64,000 nucleotides of DNA, from contig JAJKFH010000520.1 in NCBI GenBank assembly GCA_023333565.1, positions 248,001 to 312,000 of the forward strand. Reading direction: 5' to 3'. Shown one piece after another: positions 13,601 to 26,676 of the stretch. A model generated the notes under the pieces. It made no database searches. It saw only the letters and a program-made list of their open reading frames with translations, and was not told where the DNA came from. Made by a program: the position numbers and the translations under genes. This stretch comes from Puffinus mauretanicus (lineage: Eukaryota > Chordata > Aves > Procellariiformes > Procellariidae). Every line of letters starts with the position of its first letter. Position 1 is the stretch's first letter.

Positions 13601-15089
13601 ACTGTGGAGAGCTGTTGACTTGCTTGAAGAATAGGAGGGAATAACCAGATAATTGGGATAATGTTTTCCCCTATGCAGTATGAAGGAATCAGCTATTTTC
13701 AATGAGGACTCAAAACTTTTTCTGGATGCATTCTTCAGGAATTCTGAAACCAACAAGTAGCAAAATACATTTTATTTAGTGTATTTTTCTATGATGAACT
13801 ATTTTTGAAAAACCTATGCGAAATTTTCCAATGGAAAATTGTATGAATTCTCCTTGTTTTCATACTCAAGGCATTCTGATCCTCACTTATAAGCAGTTTT
13901 CTGGACCTCAAATCCCACAGTTATCAGTTAAGATGTGAATTCTCTGCACTTTGGCATTTCTTGGGTATTGGAGTCCAGGTTGAAATGGACAAATACAATA
14001 GCAGAAAGGTCTTATTTTAGTGATGCTGAAATCATGAAAATAAATAACTGCAAGCAGAGAAGCAATGGGCTTAAGAGATACACAAGTCATCCTCAAGTGG
14101 AGGTAAACGCCTACGCTCTTTTTCACTCTACTCTACAGAAATCCAGCACTTGGTGGGATAAGGTGAGCGTGCAATGTCTTCTGTGAACAGTGTATACTGT
14201 ACCCTGGTAGTATCACACTGACACCCAAGAACAGCTCCCGTTGCCTAATTAGCTTTAGACCATGGTTTGCAGCCCCCTAACAAAAGAACACATTTTGCTC
14301 TGAACAACTCTCTCTGCTGAAAGCTTCGATATGCTTTTTTCCCTGTCTTGGGATTGTTTTACTGTCTGGAACCAGTCCATTTCCTCATCCATATAACAAT
14401 GAGATTTTACAGTACAGTCCGTTTCATGCATCACTTCACTGCTGTGACTAAAATGTAACCGAGCCTTGGTGTGATTGGTGTGAAATCCTGCTGCTTTACT
14501 TATCAAGGACTGAAACCACTGGAGTCCTTAATTTAAAACTAGAACTAAAAGGTTCTGTAGACTGGATGCAAATAACTTCAAAGTATTATTACAGCATGTC
14601 TGCATCAGAGATTCAATTTAAAGGCAAGGCAGACATAAAAAGATGCACCGGAGCAGTAAGCTGGATACCTGGGGTACAGTGTTTACCCCTCCTCCCCCTT
14701 AAATCCTATGCTTAAACCCATCCTCATTTCACATAGCGCTATGGCATGTGTTTACCTTGAAAAATTGATCTTAATCACAGGTCAGCACTGAAATCAGGGA
14801 CTGCAGCTAATACCATGTCTTATTCAGAAGGGACAGCCTTAAAGATTGGAGGGGAGAGAAAACCTGTGCTGCTGGTCACTGATTGATTTTAAAAGGACAA
14901 GCGGTCTGTTAGGGTTTCTTTTAACACTTTATCTGTTCCAAATTCATACACGGCCCTAATATTGTCATATCTGAACATTTTACGCTTTTTTTCATGCATC
15001 AGCCACAGACCAGAGCTGAGGTGTAAGAGGTGGTAGCCGCCTTGCCACAGTATTCCGATACCGCACGTACCACTTACGGGTACAAGTTA

Positions 15090-15327
15090 CTCCTGAGGAG
15101 ATTCCGATTGGACACAAGAGGAAAAATTTGTCACAATAAGAACAATCAGTCATTGGAATAATCTCCCCAGGGAAGTAGTAGATTCCCCAACATTGGACAC
15201 TTTTAAGATTCAGCTGGACAGGGTGCTGGGCCATCTTGTCTAGACCGTGCTTTTGACAAGAAAGGTTGGACCAGATGATCCTTGAGGTCCCTTCCAACCT
15301 GGTATTCTATGATCCTATGATTCTATG
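15090..15327 (+). mobile_element. CR1 LINE, 5'-truncated 3' end
   Basis: This is the 3' untranslated end of a CR1 retrotransposon on the plus strand, antisense to PDGFD. Recognisable blocks include CATTGGAATAATCTCCCCAG, then GGTTGGACCAGATGATCCTT, then GGTCCCTTCCAACCTGG. The end is the imperfect octamer tail TATTCTATGATCCTATGATTCTATG-like, typical of avian CR1. The 5' border is approximate because the element fades into unique sequence. It is non-coding and truncated, so it cannot move by itself. Sequence blocks are well kept, suggesting a moderately young copy. Confidence 0.93.
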
Positions 15328-16701
15328 TCAAGATCATCCACAAGCAAGGCAAGAAGAATTCAGGCAGGTGCAGAGCAGTCAGCTTAACCTCAGCCCATCG
15401 TAAAATTAAGGGTAAAATCCTCCTGGAAGCAATGTTCATGCACATGAAAGACAAGAGGGTGACTGGGAACAGCCAGAACAGATTTATCAATGGCAAATTG
15501 TGATGGACCAATCTAAGAGTCTGCTATGATGAGACAACTGTCTGGCTGGATGAGGTGAAAGCAGCAGAGGCATCTGCTGATTTTTGACAGTGATCCATAG
15601 CATCCTTGCAGCCAAACTGCTGAGATATAATGGGGTAGGTGGACTACAAATTCAGTAGATAACCAGAAGGTCCAAGAAGCTTGAGCAAAATGATCAGCAA
15701 TTCCAAGTACAACTGGTGGCTGGTTACTAGCAGTGTTCCTCAGGGGGTAACACTGGGGTCAATACTGCTAAAGATCTTCACTAATGATCTGAACAATGGA
15801 ATGATGTGAACCCTCAGCAAGTTTGTCAGTGACATCACACTGGGGAAATTTGTCCACATGCTGGAGGGCTGCCTTTCAGAAGGACCTCAGCAGGCTGGAG
15901 AAATGTGCTGGCAAAAACCTCATGAGGTTCAGTGATGACAAATGAAATTCCTGCACCTGACACGGAATAACCCCATGCATCAGTCCAGACTGGGGAGACA
16001 CTGGCTAAGCAGAATCTTTGCAGAAAAAGCCTTGGCATCCTGGTAGAGAGCAGGTTGAACGAGTCAGCTGTTTGCCTTGCAGTGACAGAGGCTGCACACT
16101 GAGCTGCATTAGGGAGAATGTGGCAGCAGGTTGAGGGAGATGAATACTCCCCTTCATTCAGCTCTTGTGAACCTGCATCTGGAGTACTGTGTTCAGTTTT
16201 GAGCCCCCTCCAGCAGAAGAGAAGGATGAACAAACTAGGAGTTCAGTGAAGGGTGACCATGATGGTTAAAGTGCTGGTCCAAAACGGCCACAGTGAGGCT
16301 GAGGGAACCACATTTGTTTAGTCTGGAAAGAAGACTAAAGGGGGTTCTAATAATCTATCTAAATCTAATAAGCTATCTAAAAAGGGCTACAGGTAGGATG
16401 GAGCCAGTACCTTCTCGGATGTGCACAGCAAAAATACAAGGGGCAAAAATCACAAGTTGCAGCAAGGGACATTTCAGTGAGCTCTAAAGAAAAACTAATC
16501 ACTATGAGGATGGTCAAACACTGGGACAAGTTATCCAAAAGCTTGTGGTATCGCTCTAGTTGGAAATATTCAAAACTTCACTAGAGAATGCCCTAAGTAA
16601 CCTGATTTAACTTCGAGGTTGGTCCTGCACTGAGCAGAGGTTTGGATGAGATGATCCACAGAGTGCCCTTGTAACCAAAATTATTCTATTAATCTATGAT
16701 T
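15328..16701 (+). mobile_element. CR1 LINE, long but decayed (RT C-terminus to 3' end)
   Basis: This 1.37-kb CR1 copy lies on the plus strand, directly behind the shorter CR1. In gene order it shows remnants of the reverse transcriptase (GTTCCTCAGGGGGTAACACTG corresponds to the V-P-Q-G-S-like motif, although changed) and the CACTAATGATCTGAACAATG block. Then follow the ACCCTCAGCAAGTTTGTCAG block, the AACCCCATGCA block, the GTACTGTGTTCAGTTTTG block, and a decayed 3'UTR ending ATTCTATTAATCTATGATT. Many stop codons and frameshifts interrupt the reading frame, so it is a dead copy. The sequence differs more from CR1 norms than its neighbour does, indicating greater age. Confidence 0.9.
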
Positions 16702-19700
16702 GATACTAAACTGCCACAATGCCTATATGTCTGCTGTCCTTCCTGAAAGGGTATTGACATCACTATCCATATGGACAAATAAGGTTTAAAAGTCTAATTT
16801 TGGTCTGTTATGAAGGCAATGTGGATGTGGAACCAGATTTTAGCATGACACTCAGCACCAGACTATGTTGACAACAGGGCACGTTAAGAATCATCTGTAT
16901 GTAGACAGACTATAAGGCTTAGATCCTCAAAGATATTAAAATACCTAACTCTCACTGAAAGGACTTGCTCACATTATACAGGGAATGGGCTCAGAGACTT
17001 CCCAGCCACTGACCATCCTCCCCTGGATGTCAAGCAGAAATCTATATCTCCTTGGCCCTCCTGCCAAAGGCATGCAAACCAGTGCCAATTCTGCTAAAAT
17101 TTCTAACTCTTGTGCTCTTTTTGGCAGCTAAAGAGATGTATTCATGAAAAGGGCCGGCACTTGTTAGCTTGCCCCGGTTCATATTTTGTGCATCAGCAAG
17201 GGATGGAACTGCAGTGTGATTGGAGCATTGTGTGTCAAGTGGGGATCCAGAGCTCAGTTCTAGTTTGACTCTCATCCTTTTTCATGTGTGGTTTACAGTT
17301 TATATCAAATGTTGTGCTGCTGTTTTAATTTTGACTCTTGGCTTTAAAAAATTCCTCCTATAGAGCATGGAATTTCTCAGAGACCTATGAATGTATTGAA
17401 CTCTTTATCCCCAGCATTCATGCTCCACTAGCATAAAGGTGTGTGCCAGGGCTGTGTCAGGTAGAATAGAAGTACTGTACAAGCAGTCAAAGACATTCAG
17501 AGCAGTGCTATAGCTGACTGAAGCTATTGTGTGGTTGAACTTGAGTTGGAAAATGCAGCCCCATGCATATGATAAAAAGTCACGACTTCCACTGGTTAAA
17601 TCACCTAAATGCACTGACACTGGAGAAATTATTCTTCTCCATATTGAATGTTGACCAAACCCTGTCGCTTTTAGTATTCAACTCTTATGGCTGATGGTAA
17701 TCACTGTTCCACTGCACATGCTTAATGATACCACAATAAGTACTTCGTTAAATATACCTGAAGACTTTGGGATCTGCCCAAGTCTTTCTCGCGGGAGCTG
17801 GGGAGATGCTGCGATTTGGATTTACTACCGAATCACAATGCCAAGAGAAATCTCCTCAATACAGCAGCTATTATTTTAGAGGAAAGAGAGATCAGAATTT
17901 CAGTGGGATTGTAACTGTCCGCATGAAACAAGGTTCACAATATATGGGCCTATTATAGACTGGCAAACCAATTATCAGCTGTGGTATGGGTCAAGTACCA
18001 AAAGCAGGCCAAACCATCAGTGTCATAAATGGACATAGCTTCATTGAAATCAATGGAATTGAATAGCTTATTCCAGTGATAAATAATACATTGCAAATTT
18101 CACTAGCATTTTAAAAAAGGGTTTAATAAGAAAAGCTTTCAGTGCAATGACCGACAATGTCATGTAAAGCATGAGGGAAAATCTCATTTGTCACAGAGAG
18201 GGAAGAGTACAGATGTAGATCTGAATTAGATTGTGAAATGAATGAACGTGTGTAGTTTGCATGCAACAGACAACTTGGTTCCCAACTGAAGAAGGGTGGA
18301 AGAAATACCCTGTTTTTTAAGCACAGGGAATACCTTAAATTAGCAGCTCTTTGAGAAGGTATTCCATCTACTTGGAATATTCTCATTTGCCATGAAGGAG
18401 TGGGCATTCAGCATTTGTGGTGCCTGCACTCCCTGTCTGGTGCACTGAAACTTGCTGGCAGCCATCCCAGACCCTTTCAAGGAAGAGTACATGGACGTTT
18501 GCAGCAATTTATTGGCCACTGTTTGCAAACCCCTTAGAAATCACATTCATGAGTTAAAATTTTAACTTCTTGCTAGACCATAGTAACTAGTAACAATTAA
18601 AAACTATTGTTAAGGACTTGCCTGATCTTGGGAACCTGTCTGGCAATGGACAGCAGAAACATTCCATGAAGACTTGTGGTCTCATCTCACTACTCCCCTT
18701 CCAGAGAGCAGTGTGGCTCTGCCAGCAAGTGTTTATTTATTTAACTTGTAAAGCTGTCATTGCAGACAGATGTTATTGCAAGAATGTCCCACCTGATTAA
18801 TTTCTTCTAATAGCCAAAGGCTTCTTGCATACTATTTCCCAAAAAGAAAATGAGCTCAGAAGCATGTGTAGTCTTGTTAATTACCAGAATGTATCTATCC
18901 ACATGTGTTCCTGCTTCCTAGGTTTATCTGTGAAAAAAATTTTCCGTTTTAAAGATGATCCCTTTCTCTAGCTGCCATCCCCTAGACATTTGGATCTACT
19001 TCTATGATGAGAAACAGTGAACTTTTTCTTTCTTCTTTCTTTCTTCATTTGTACACAAGCCATTTCACAGGCAGAGGTCTTGTCTTTTAAAAATTATAAA
19101 GCCTTTTTCAATGGGATGTAAAACTTCAGAGTGAACAACAAAAGATAAATGCAAACAAGCATGTGGGAAAAGTTAAATGATGTTTAATTGATGATTGGTA
19201 CTGTTTACAACAGTATCTCTGAGGAGCTCTTCTAATATTATCAAGCAGATACATTGATGCTTTCAAAAATTTAAATTGTAGGATGAAGAGGTTTCCTTCA
19301 AACGTGTCTGAATGCGCCTTACGACTCTGTAAAAGAATAGAGACCTATTTGTCTACAAGTTCAGCTGTAGAGTATGGCTGTTTTCTTTTTTATATTTACC
19401 TGTGTTCTTGCTAAGAACAGTATTAAATAACCCAATGGCCAGTGATATCCTTTTAGAGATGCTTTATATTTCTAATAGCCAAATTACTATGACACTGAGG
19501 TCAGCTACAACATATTACAGCAATGCAAAAGGAATTATTTTAAGGGATATACTTTATTTGTTATGACCTGCTTTTTTCCTAAGAGTTTAGGATGAGCTTA
19601 AGGCTCAATATTCATAGCTTCAGAGTTTCTAAAATGCAGCAATGGCTAACAAACCTTTTTGAGTATCTTTACAACTGCTGCAAAGTTGTTATTTGAAACA

Positions 19701-20280
19701 TCTACTTGTCATATTTTCATGTAGGAGGTGTACACTGTAGTTTATAGCTTATACAAGGCCTCTCATTTAAGGATTTTGAAAATGCGAATGTGTATCTTCC
19801 CCTTTTTTTCTGTCCTTTAATTCCAATCTGGGTTTCACTTCAGTTCTGTAGTTGACTTCTACTGGAGCTGTTAACAGCAACCCTCACTGAATATATGTAG
19901 AATTAAATTTAAAACTTCATGTGGTTATTAGTGAGACATACCTGATACCAATATCTCACTTCAACAGTGTAAATAGAAAGAAACGCATTTAACTCAATAG
20001 AGTTGTATCAGTGTTGTAGAGGTGTGAGATCAGACTTTGTAGATGGAATGGAGTTATCATACATATAGATTTAATCAACACACTCTTCATCTTTAAGGTT
20101 CTTGCAGGAGGTATCCAGGAAAGGATCAATCTTATAACTGTGCACAAATACATGATGGGAGGGAGTAAAGAAGATGGAACCAGAGTCTTTGAAAGGACAA
20201 GAGGTATTGGACACAAATTGTAATACAGGAAAACTTACTTAAACCTTTAAAAAAACCTGTTGGTTTTTTTTTTAATTTGT

Positions 20281-20460
20281 TCCAAAGGTGGTCAGACACA
20301 GGTTGCCCAGAGAGGTTGTGTAGTCTCCATCCTCGGAGATATTCAAGACTTGACTGGCCATTGTCCCAAGAAACCTGCTGTTGGTGATCCTGCCTTGAGC
20401 AAGGGGATTGGACTATCTCCTGATGCACCTTCCCACTCTATGTATTCTGTGATTCTGTGA
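20281..20460 (+). mobile_element. CR1 LINE 3' end
   Basis: This is a CR1 3'-end fragment on the plus strand, antisense to PDGFD. Blocks seen include GGTGGTCAGACACAGGTTGC, CCAGAGAGGTTGTGTAGTCTC and GGAGATATTCAAGAC, followed by a decayed GATTGGACTATCTCCTGATG and the tail ATTCTGTGATTCTGTGA. It belongs to a subfamily with the ATTCTGTG tail rather than ATTCTATG. It is non-coding. Confidence 0.93.
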
Positions 20461-23192
20461 GTTTCAGCTATGCTAAAATACTTTACTTCTTATTTCCTTG
20501 ACCCTGATCCTTACCTTTGTGGATTAGATATTGCCAAATTAAGAAAACATACCATTTAAATGTCACTTATCACATATCCCTGTTATCAGAATTGGCATTC
20601 AGCAACACCGCCTCTCAAGCTCAATTTTGTGGCACAATTTGGTATGGACAGGGAGTTGGGTAGGAGCGAAATCATTAGTGATTAATTTATACCATTTATA
20701 TGACATGTTCTGAAAATGCTGTGAAAGATAGGCAGAGATTACATCAAATTGTTCTAATCTGCCTCAGGGCTGTTCTAACTAAGGATAAAGCTGGAAGCAG
20801 AAACAGATATCTGAAATAAATGATGATATAATCTATTGCTCTCTTTGCTGCAAGGTTATCCTATAAACATTCATCAGAGATCCACAGTGTCTGTGTTTAA
20901 AAGCCACCAAGCATTTCTAATTTAAGGACTTGTTAAAGCTACTCCCTACTCCTGACATCATCCAAGAACAAGCCTTTAATCTTGTCAAAAGTTTATGACT
21001 AAATAAAAATTCTTCACTGAATTTTTTTAAGGATTTGATTGTGGTGAGGTACTTTTGTCCAGAGGGCTGCTAACAGTCGGGGAATTTGGCCTTTAGTTTG
21101 AAGACAAAAAACAACCTGTTATAAAACTTTTTTTTCCTTATTCCTGTAACCAAAACAGCAACAAAAAAACCTATTAAAATAAATAAAGTGTTAAAATAAT
21201 AACTGGAAAATTCTTTATGTCTTTTGCAGTGTTTTGTTATGCAAGAGGCTGAATTACATTTATATTAAATGGAGAAACCTTTAGGCATCTGAATTTTCCG
21301 AGCACTACCAGATCAGATTGATACCTGTAGCCTACATGATCAGCATCAATAAAGCAGCAAAGGCTATTTTATATATATGTGGTCATTTAAACATAAGGGG
21401 TACTAGGCCAAATGTGATCTGAGAATCAAATGAAATGTGGAGAGCAGAATCAGTACAGGATCCAGGTTTCTAATCAGCTTCTATTAAAATCAAAACAGAC
21501 CCTTTATTTCTTTCGGATATATGTCTATCGGTGCCAAATCCGGACCGGGAATAAGGGACACACAGCTCACGTTTCACAGGCCCCTAAATGAGATCAAACT
21601 GATCTCAGCAGCAATGCAGCAGCAGTCAGGTGACGTTTTTCACAAAACACGGGCTGTTGTGGTTGGCTGAAATTTCTGACGTGCCAAAATGGAACAAAGT
21701 AAAGGGGTTCAATTTTTCAATGCTCAGGGCTCAGGGCTTTATCACAGATTCCTGAGCCCAAAACCAGACAGCCAACATGTCTTGGAAACTGTAGGCCAAG
21801 TTGGCTGCGTATCTACCAATACTTTGCATGTGCCTCAGGTCATTCTCCTGCACAAAGGTCAGCAGCCATGGGACAGCCCACATCCCTATCATAAACCCCT
21901 CACCCTCCAAGACAGGGTGGCCACAAGCAAATGCCCACCAGGAACGGCAGCTGGCCTCTGCCAACTCCTGGTTTTGCCCAGCAATGACCTCCGAGAATGA
22001 CGCTTGGCCTGGGCCAAAACTAAGCAGAGATCAGGCTGACAATTTAGCAACTTGATGATTGGATTTCAGGGCCTGGAACACCCCTTGGCACTATTTTTCC
22101 TAATACAGATGCAGCCTATGTATCCTTTTTCAGATCAAAGCACATTAAAGCCTCATCATTTGATAGCAAGTAAGTTACAAACAGAATTAAAATCCTCTCT
22201 CCCTGCTTAGCACACACTTAACATAAGGGGATGGGATTTGAGATGCAAATAAATTGTGGATTGCACAGAATCAGAACTGTGGCTTGGGCATTATATTTAT
22301 AAAATTATAAAGAAGGCGGCATATGAATACTTATCTTGGAAATGGAAGAATATTAAGAAGAGAACTCGTATGAAATATTTCACTCCAGATCTTCTGTGAA
22401 AACTACAGCAACTGTCATCTTGGAGAACCCTAACAGACCTCCTAGACCTGTGCTTGCACATAAAGGGCAATTTCATCGGGCCCTTCAGTGCAGCGTTGCC
22501 CCAGAGCACGACTGTCTCTTCTAAACAGGGTTTCTTTATCGTTATGTGTTTGTACTGCTAGCTTAACATCCCTTTGCTTTACCATTTGGTGGATGATTTG
22601 AACTAACAGAAGGAAACAAGAAACATAACCCAGAAATGTGTGCTTTGCTCAATTACAGACAAAGATGTTAAACCATAATAATGTTCCCAACCAAGATAAT
22701 GAAAAACAGTGAGATGTTCACATCTTAAAAAACCAGCTGCACATACAGGTGTCTGCACCAGATGCTTTCCTAAGCAGAATGTGATAAAAGTGATTATTCC
22801 TCACTCAACAGAGAACAATCCCTAAGCAGGGTATTTAAAGGAGGATGATAGTGCAGGTAATTAGGAGCCCCATGCCTTACACACAAAGCAATGTTTAAGA
22901 GGGTGAAGCTGAGAACCATCTGTCCTTTACACATGGGTCTATGTTTTTATTTGTGAATTCATCATAACGATGGGCAGTTTTCAGTCTGATTTCTCAGGTG
23001 AGATCCTACTCAGTAAGAAAATTATTAAGGATTAAATGACTTATCCCTGGTTTTAACAGGTGGTAGCTTGCCCTGTGGCTCCAACGGGAACACAGGCACC
23101 AGAATCCAATACCTTACCAACGGACATTTCTGTGAGGAGTGAAGGAATAGCCTGGTCTTGCCCCAAAGTATCTATATAGCGTCATTTCCTAC

Positions 23193-23394
23193 CTTTGGAC
23201 TTCCTGTCGTGGTAGCTCCTGCCTCGATAATGGTGGCCACTGTCTGTGTACAAATTCTCGAGATCTTCTTGCCAGGAGTCCGGGTTAAAGTGTTTGAGCA
23301 GATCCTCCACCGTGTCAAATGCAGCAATGGTCTGATCCAGTGCTTCTGCCGTGAGCGTAGGGTCAGTCACTGATGGAGAGGGATAGGATACCCC
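23193..23394 (-). CDS. PDGFD: PDGFD exon 5 (hinge with activation site)
   Basis: This exon encodes the main part of the hinge, including the site where proteases such as urokinase or matriptase free the growth factor domain in mammals. The peptide begins GVSYPSPSVTDPTL, continues FDTVEDLLKHFNP and SWQEDLENLY, and ends RGRSYHDRKSK. The dibasic RGRS cleavage motif is intact. The start was placed at the TCTTAG acceptor at 23395 rather than an internal AG near 23370. Only the former keeps the frame with exon 4 (which ends in a whole TCA codon) and restores the GVSY segment found in human. The length is 202 nt: 67 codons plus one base, the donor being GTAGGA, a slightly weak site. The residues between Leu-Tyr and RGRS differ from human and are one longer. 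Confidence 0.96.
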
Positions 23395-26300
23395 CTAAGA
23401 GTGACATACATCTCAGTGTACTTGGAATAAATTACAGCACCACTTAAAACAATTGAAAACAGTTACTGAGAAACTTGTCTCGTTATTGACTGAAACAACT
23501 ACTTTGGGCCATCTTTTGAAGTCCTTAGCTGGGTCAGGCTTTGCTATGCCTGTGTTTTCTTTTGCAAGGAGAAGAGACATCAAGGAACTCCCAAACAAAT
23601 CCCAGAGGAGATGCAGGGACTGGAAGAACTGCCACCGCTGGACTGTCAACATGCACACCTACTCCTCAAAGGGGACAATGGTGTGCACATATACAAAGAT
23701 GTAATGGAAATGTCTTTTGAAACCACTGTGATGGCCATGACCACAGAACAGAGGTGCCTTGTGGTGCTGGGGTGGTGCCTTCACAGCTCTGCCAGCTCTG
23801 TTGGTAAATCCATAATAGGCAGATCAGAAACCAGAGCAGAGGAAGACAAAGGCAACAAGTCTACTAGATTGTCTTTCTTTCCCTGGTCAATTTGGACAAC
23901 AAATTTGGCTTGGTTAAAGGCTTGAAAAGATGCCCCTTTATTCCCAAGAACTAAATGTGCTATGAAATACCAATGAATGACAATTCTTCCACCCTTTTAC
24001 CAAAAATACAAGTTAGTAAGCAAACGAGAAAAACCGTGATATTTGGATCTCAGCAATGTAACAATGAATATTGGGATTACCAACATAATGATATCCTCAC
24101 AATTATATCATAATACCAAATAGAATATTATTTCCAACCAGGAAGGGCCAAGTACCATTCTCTGCGGGTACTTGGTTCCCACTGAACTTGTGGCACAACT
24201 TGACTTTGACAGAAAGATTGCAGCAATTTCACTTTTACTGGAGAGGGCTTTAAACATTTTTAATAATCGTTATTTAGAATCACATAATTCACTACCCTGA
24301 TATCACTTTTTCCCCTTTCCAACCACATAGCCTCATAGTATGTGTAAAATATGTGCAAGAAAAACTATTAATGCAGATCTGTTACTTTCTGAAGAACCAC
24401 AATTAAAATAACTGATTTTGTCCAACAAGAAGCATAATGTAGCACAAGAGTTCTGTTTGGATTTTGGTCTTAAAAGTTAAAACATTGGGGGAAAACCCCT
24501 GGAAACCCTCTTCTCTCATGAAAACCTAGCTCTGAAGTAATGTAGCAGAAATATGCCATTTAAAATTAATGGCTCCCCAAAATAATTTTTTGCCTCATCT
24601 CCCAAGCAAATGCATATGTTAAACTATTAATCTTTGTGATTAACTTCACTCAGTTGGGTAGTAAGGGAAAGGCCAATTCATTTGAGTAAAAAGTTACTCA
24701 CTTGTTTGCAGGATTGTGTCCTTCAATGCTTACTAAAATAGTTTTAAACTCTTTTAAAATGTCTTTTAAAATAAAAATTTTCTCTTTAACTGTAAGTTAT
24801 ATCACAAAATTAACAATCCTTTATATTTTACTGCATATGTTTGCTGAAACTACGGATAGTCCAAATTATTGAAAACAAGAAAGAGAAGAAATAGAAAAGA
24901 TGGCAATAGTGCGGTCAAGAAAGCATAGCTGTGCTTTACTGCTTATCGCCAACAGCACAAGAAGTTTCAGAGGGCCCACTTGTGACTGCAACGCCTCTAC
25001 AATGCAGTGCTAAATAAGACACAGTGCAGATGGCTGTAAAAATTCATGACCCACTAAAAGGGAAAGCACACCTCAAAGCACCTCTTCTGACTTCTAAGTG
25101 GCTTGGAATAGAGACCGTCAGAGAGACGGGAGCCCCAGGAGATGAAAAGCTCACACCAGCAAAGTGAACACAGCGTTGTTACCTAAAACAATGCTGCAGG
25201 AAAGACTGTGCTGTAGGCGGGTATCATGCAGTGTGCTAACGCAGTTATTGAGGTTACAAAAGAAAAATGCACCCAAATGCTACTTGCTTATTGAGGAGAG
25301 CTCAGTGGAGCTCATGGCTCATCTGTGACTGCAGCCCAACGGGGAAACATCAGTCCCCAACTACCTTTTAAAAGTGAGGGAGATGGTGCAAGGATGCTGA
25401 AGAAATAGCAGCATAAAAATCAGGCCATAGGTGTGTGGCTTAGACAATGCGACAGTTTTTTTCACGTGTTCAACTGTGCATTTCTTACAGAACTGCAGGT
25501 CAGGCTGTGAATTTGCAGGGCATTTCAAACTCATACCGGCAGCAGGGATCCCCCATTTTCTTTTCAGATAAAAACTCCTACTCAAGAGATTTTTGCAACC
25601 TCGTTCACACACAGAAGAAAGCTTAACTTTTTCTCAGTGACAGCCAAGTCAAGAGGAATTATTTCAACAGCTCAGATAACCTACTGGCAGTGACATCGTG
25701 TGACAGGCCCAAAAGCAACTTCAAAGCTGCCAACCCAACTGCCTCTCTGTTGTCCTGCCAACAACGAGGCGCTAGCTTTAAAGAGCTTGTGCTCATTGTA
25801 CTCTGGCTTCTGAGATCACATCCAAAGAGAGGGCCAAAGGAAGAATGAAATGCAAGAAGCAGTGAAGAGCAAAGATCTTCCACATTATGTACCTCTTCTA
25901 CGTTTCTTAAAAGCACTGAACTAATTTTTAATTTCATGGGACGCAAAGGTATCTTTTTTGTCAGTGCTTTTACCCTTAATTTCTATTCCCCCATTCTTTT
26001 ATATTTTCTATCTGCATTGTGAAGCCGACAGGAAGTTCAATGCGCATCAGTTGTTTGTTGGTCATAACTTTACTTCACAAATAATTTTTCCTTTTGTTTC
26101 CTTTTTTTTCTGGGTTTGCGATGCTGGTTTAAGGGCAGAAGTATTGGTTTTAGCTTTCTGAGAAAAAAAACAAAAACCAAAACAGAAGTATGGTTTGTGA
26201 TGTGACATCAGACAAGGAAGAATAAATTTGCTCACCCTCAAATTTTCATTCTGAGAGTTGTAATGTACCCAGATCCTAAAATGAGTCTTTGAGTTGCCCG

Positions 26301-26473
26301 TGGGTTTGAGAGGCAAAACTTAGATCTGCCATACTGAGTATCAGCAGAACAGTAAGTCATTTTGTCAGCAACAAAATGGTCTGAGTCTGTCCTTCTGCCC
26401 CTCAGGACCACAGTAGAATCCCTGAACCTTTCTCTCCTGAAGAATTTGGATGTCCTCAGACTTTTTCCTTGGT

Positions 26474-26676
26474 GCCTTTGGGAAAAATTACTCAACCTCT
26501 CTACCTTATTTTCCCTGAGGATAAGAAAGGGCTAGTGGGTGTGATGCACGGCCAGTGGAAGAAGGTATGTTTTATTAGATAGGGGATGGCATGGAAAAAC
26601 CAATGAAACTGGGGTTCTGCTTCTGGTTTAGCTGTAGGTTTCCATGTGACCTTGGGCATCAGCTTGCTACCTGTAA
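26474..26676 (+). repeat. Possible MIR-like SINE remnants (two pieces)
   Basis: At 26474-26534, ATTACTCAACCTCTCTACC with a following pyrimidine stretch resembles the MIR core and 3' side. At 26611-26676, GTTCTGCTTCTGG and CATGTGACCTTGGGCATCAG resemble the MIR centre. Their order is reversed relative to a single MIR, so these would be two insertions or chance similarity. Confidence 0.35.

Larger units (their letters stand above)
10690..23192 (-). other. PDGFD: PDGFD intron 5
   Basis: This 12.5-kb intron separates the activation-site exon from the growth factor exon. It ends on the minus strand with the good acceptor CTCTTTTGCATTGCAG. It contains three CR1 LINE pieces, all on the plus strand and therefore antisense to the gene, listed separately. 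A CTTT-rich tract lies near 19020-19045. The other stretches (10690-15090, 16702-20280, 20461-23192) are unique-looking AT-rich sequence in which I see no gene. Overlapping open frames on both strands at 21.7-22.1 kb have no recognisable domain. Confidence 0.85.

Noticed and set aside
15835..16233. 132-codon minus-strand open frame
   Set aside because: It is the antisense of a decayed CR1 element and has no independent support.
21689..22055. Open frames on both strands possibly marking a retrocopy
   Set aside because: No poly-A tail, target duplication or recognisable parent protein.
23370..23394. Internal AG as the exon 5 acceptor
   Set aside because: Joining exon 4 to this site gives an immediate stop codon. 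The upstream TCTTAG at 23395 keeps the frame and the conserved GVSY segment.
25659..25946. 95-codon minus-strand open frame in intron 4, same strand as PDGFD
   Set aside because: No match to any PDGFD segment is needed between exons 4 and 5, and no family motif is visible.
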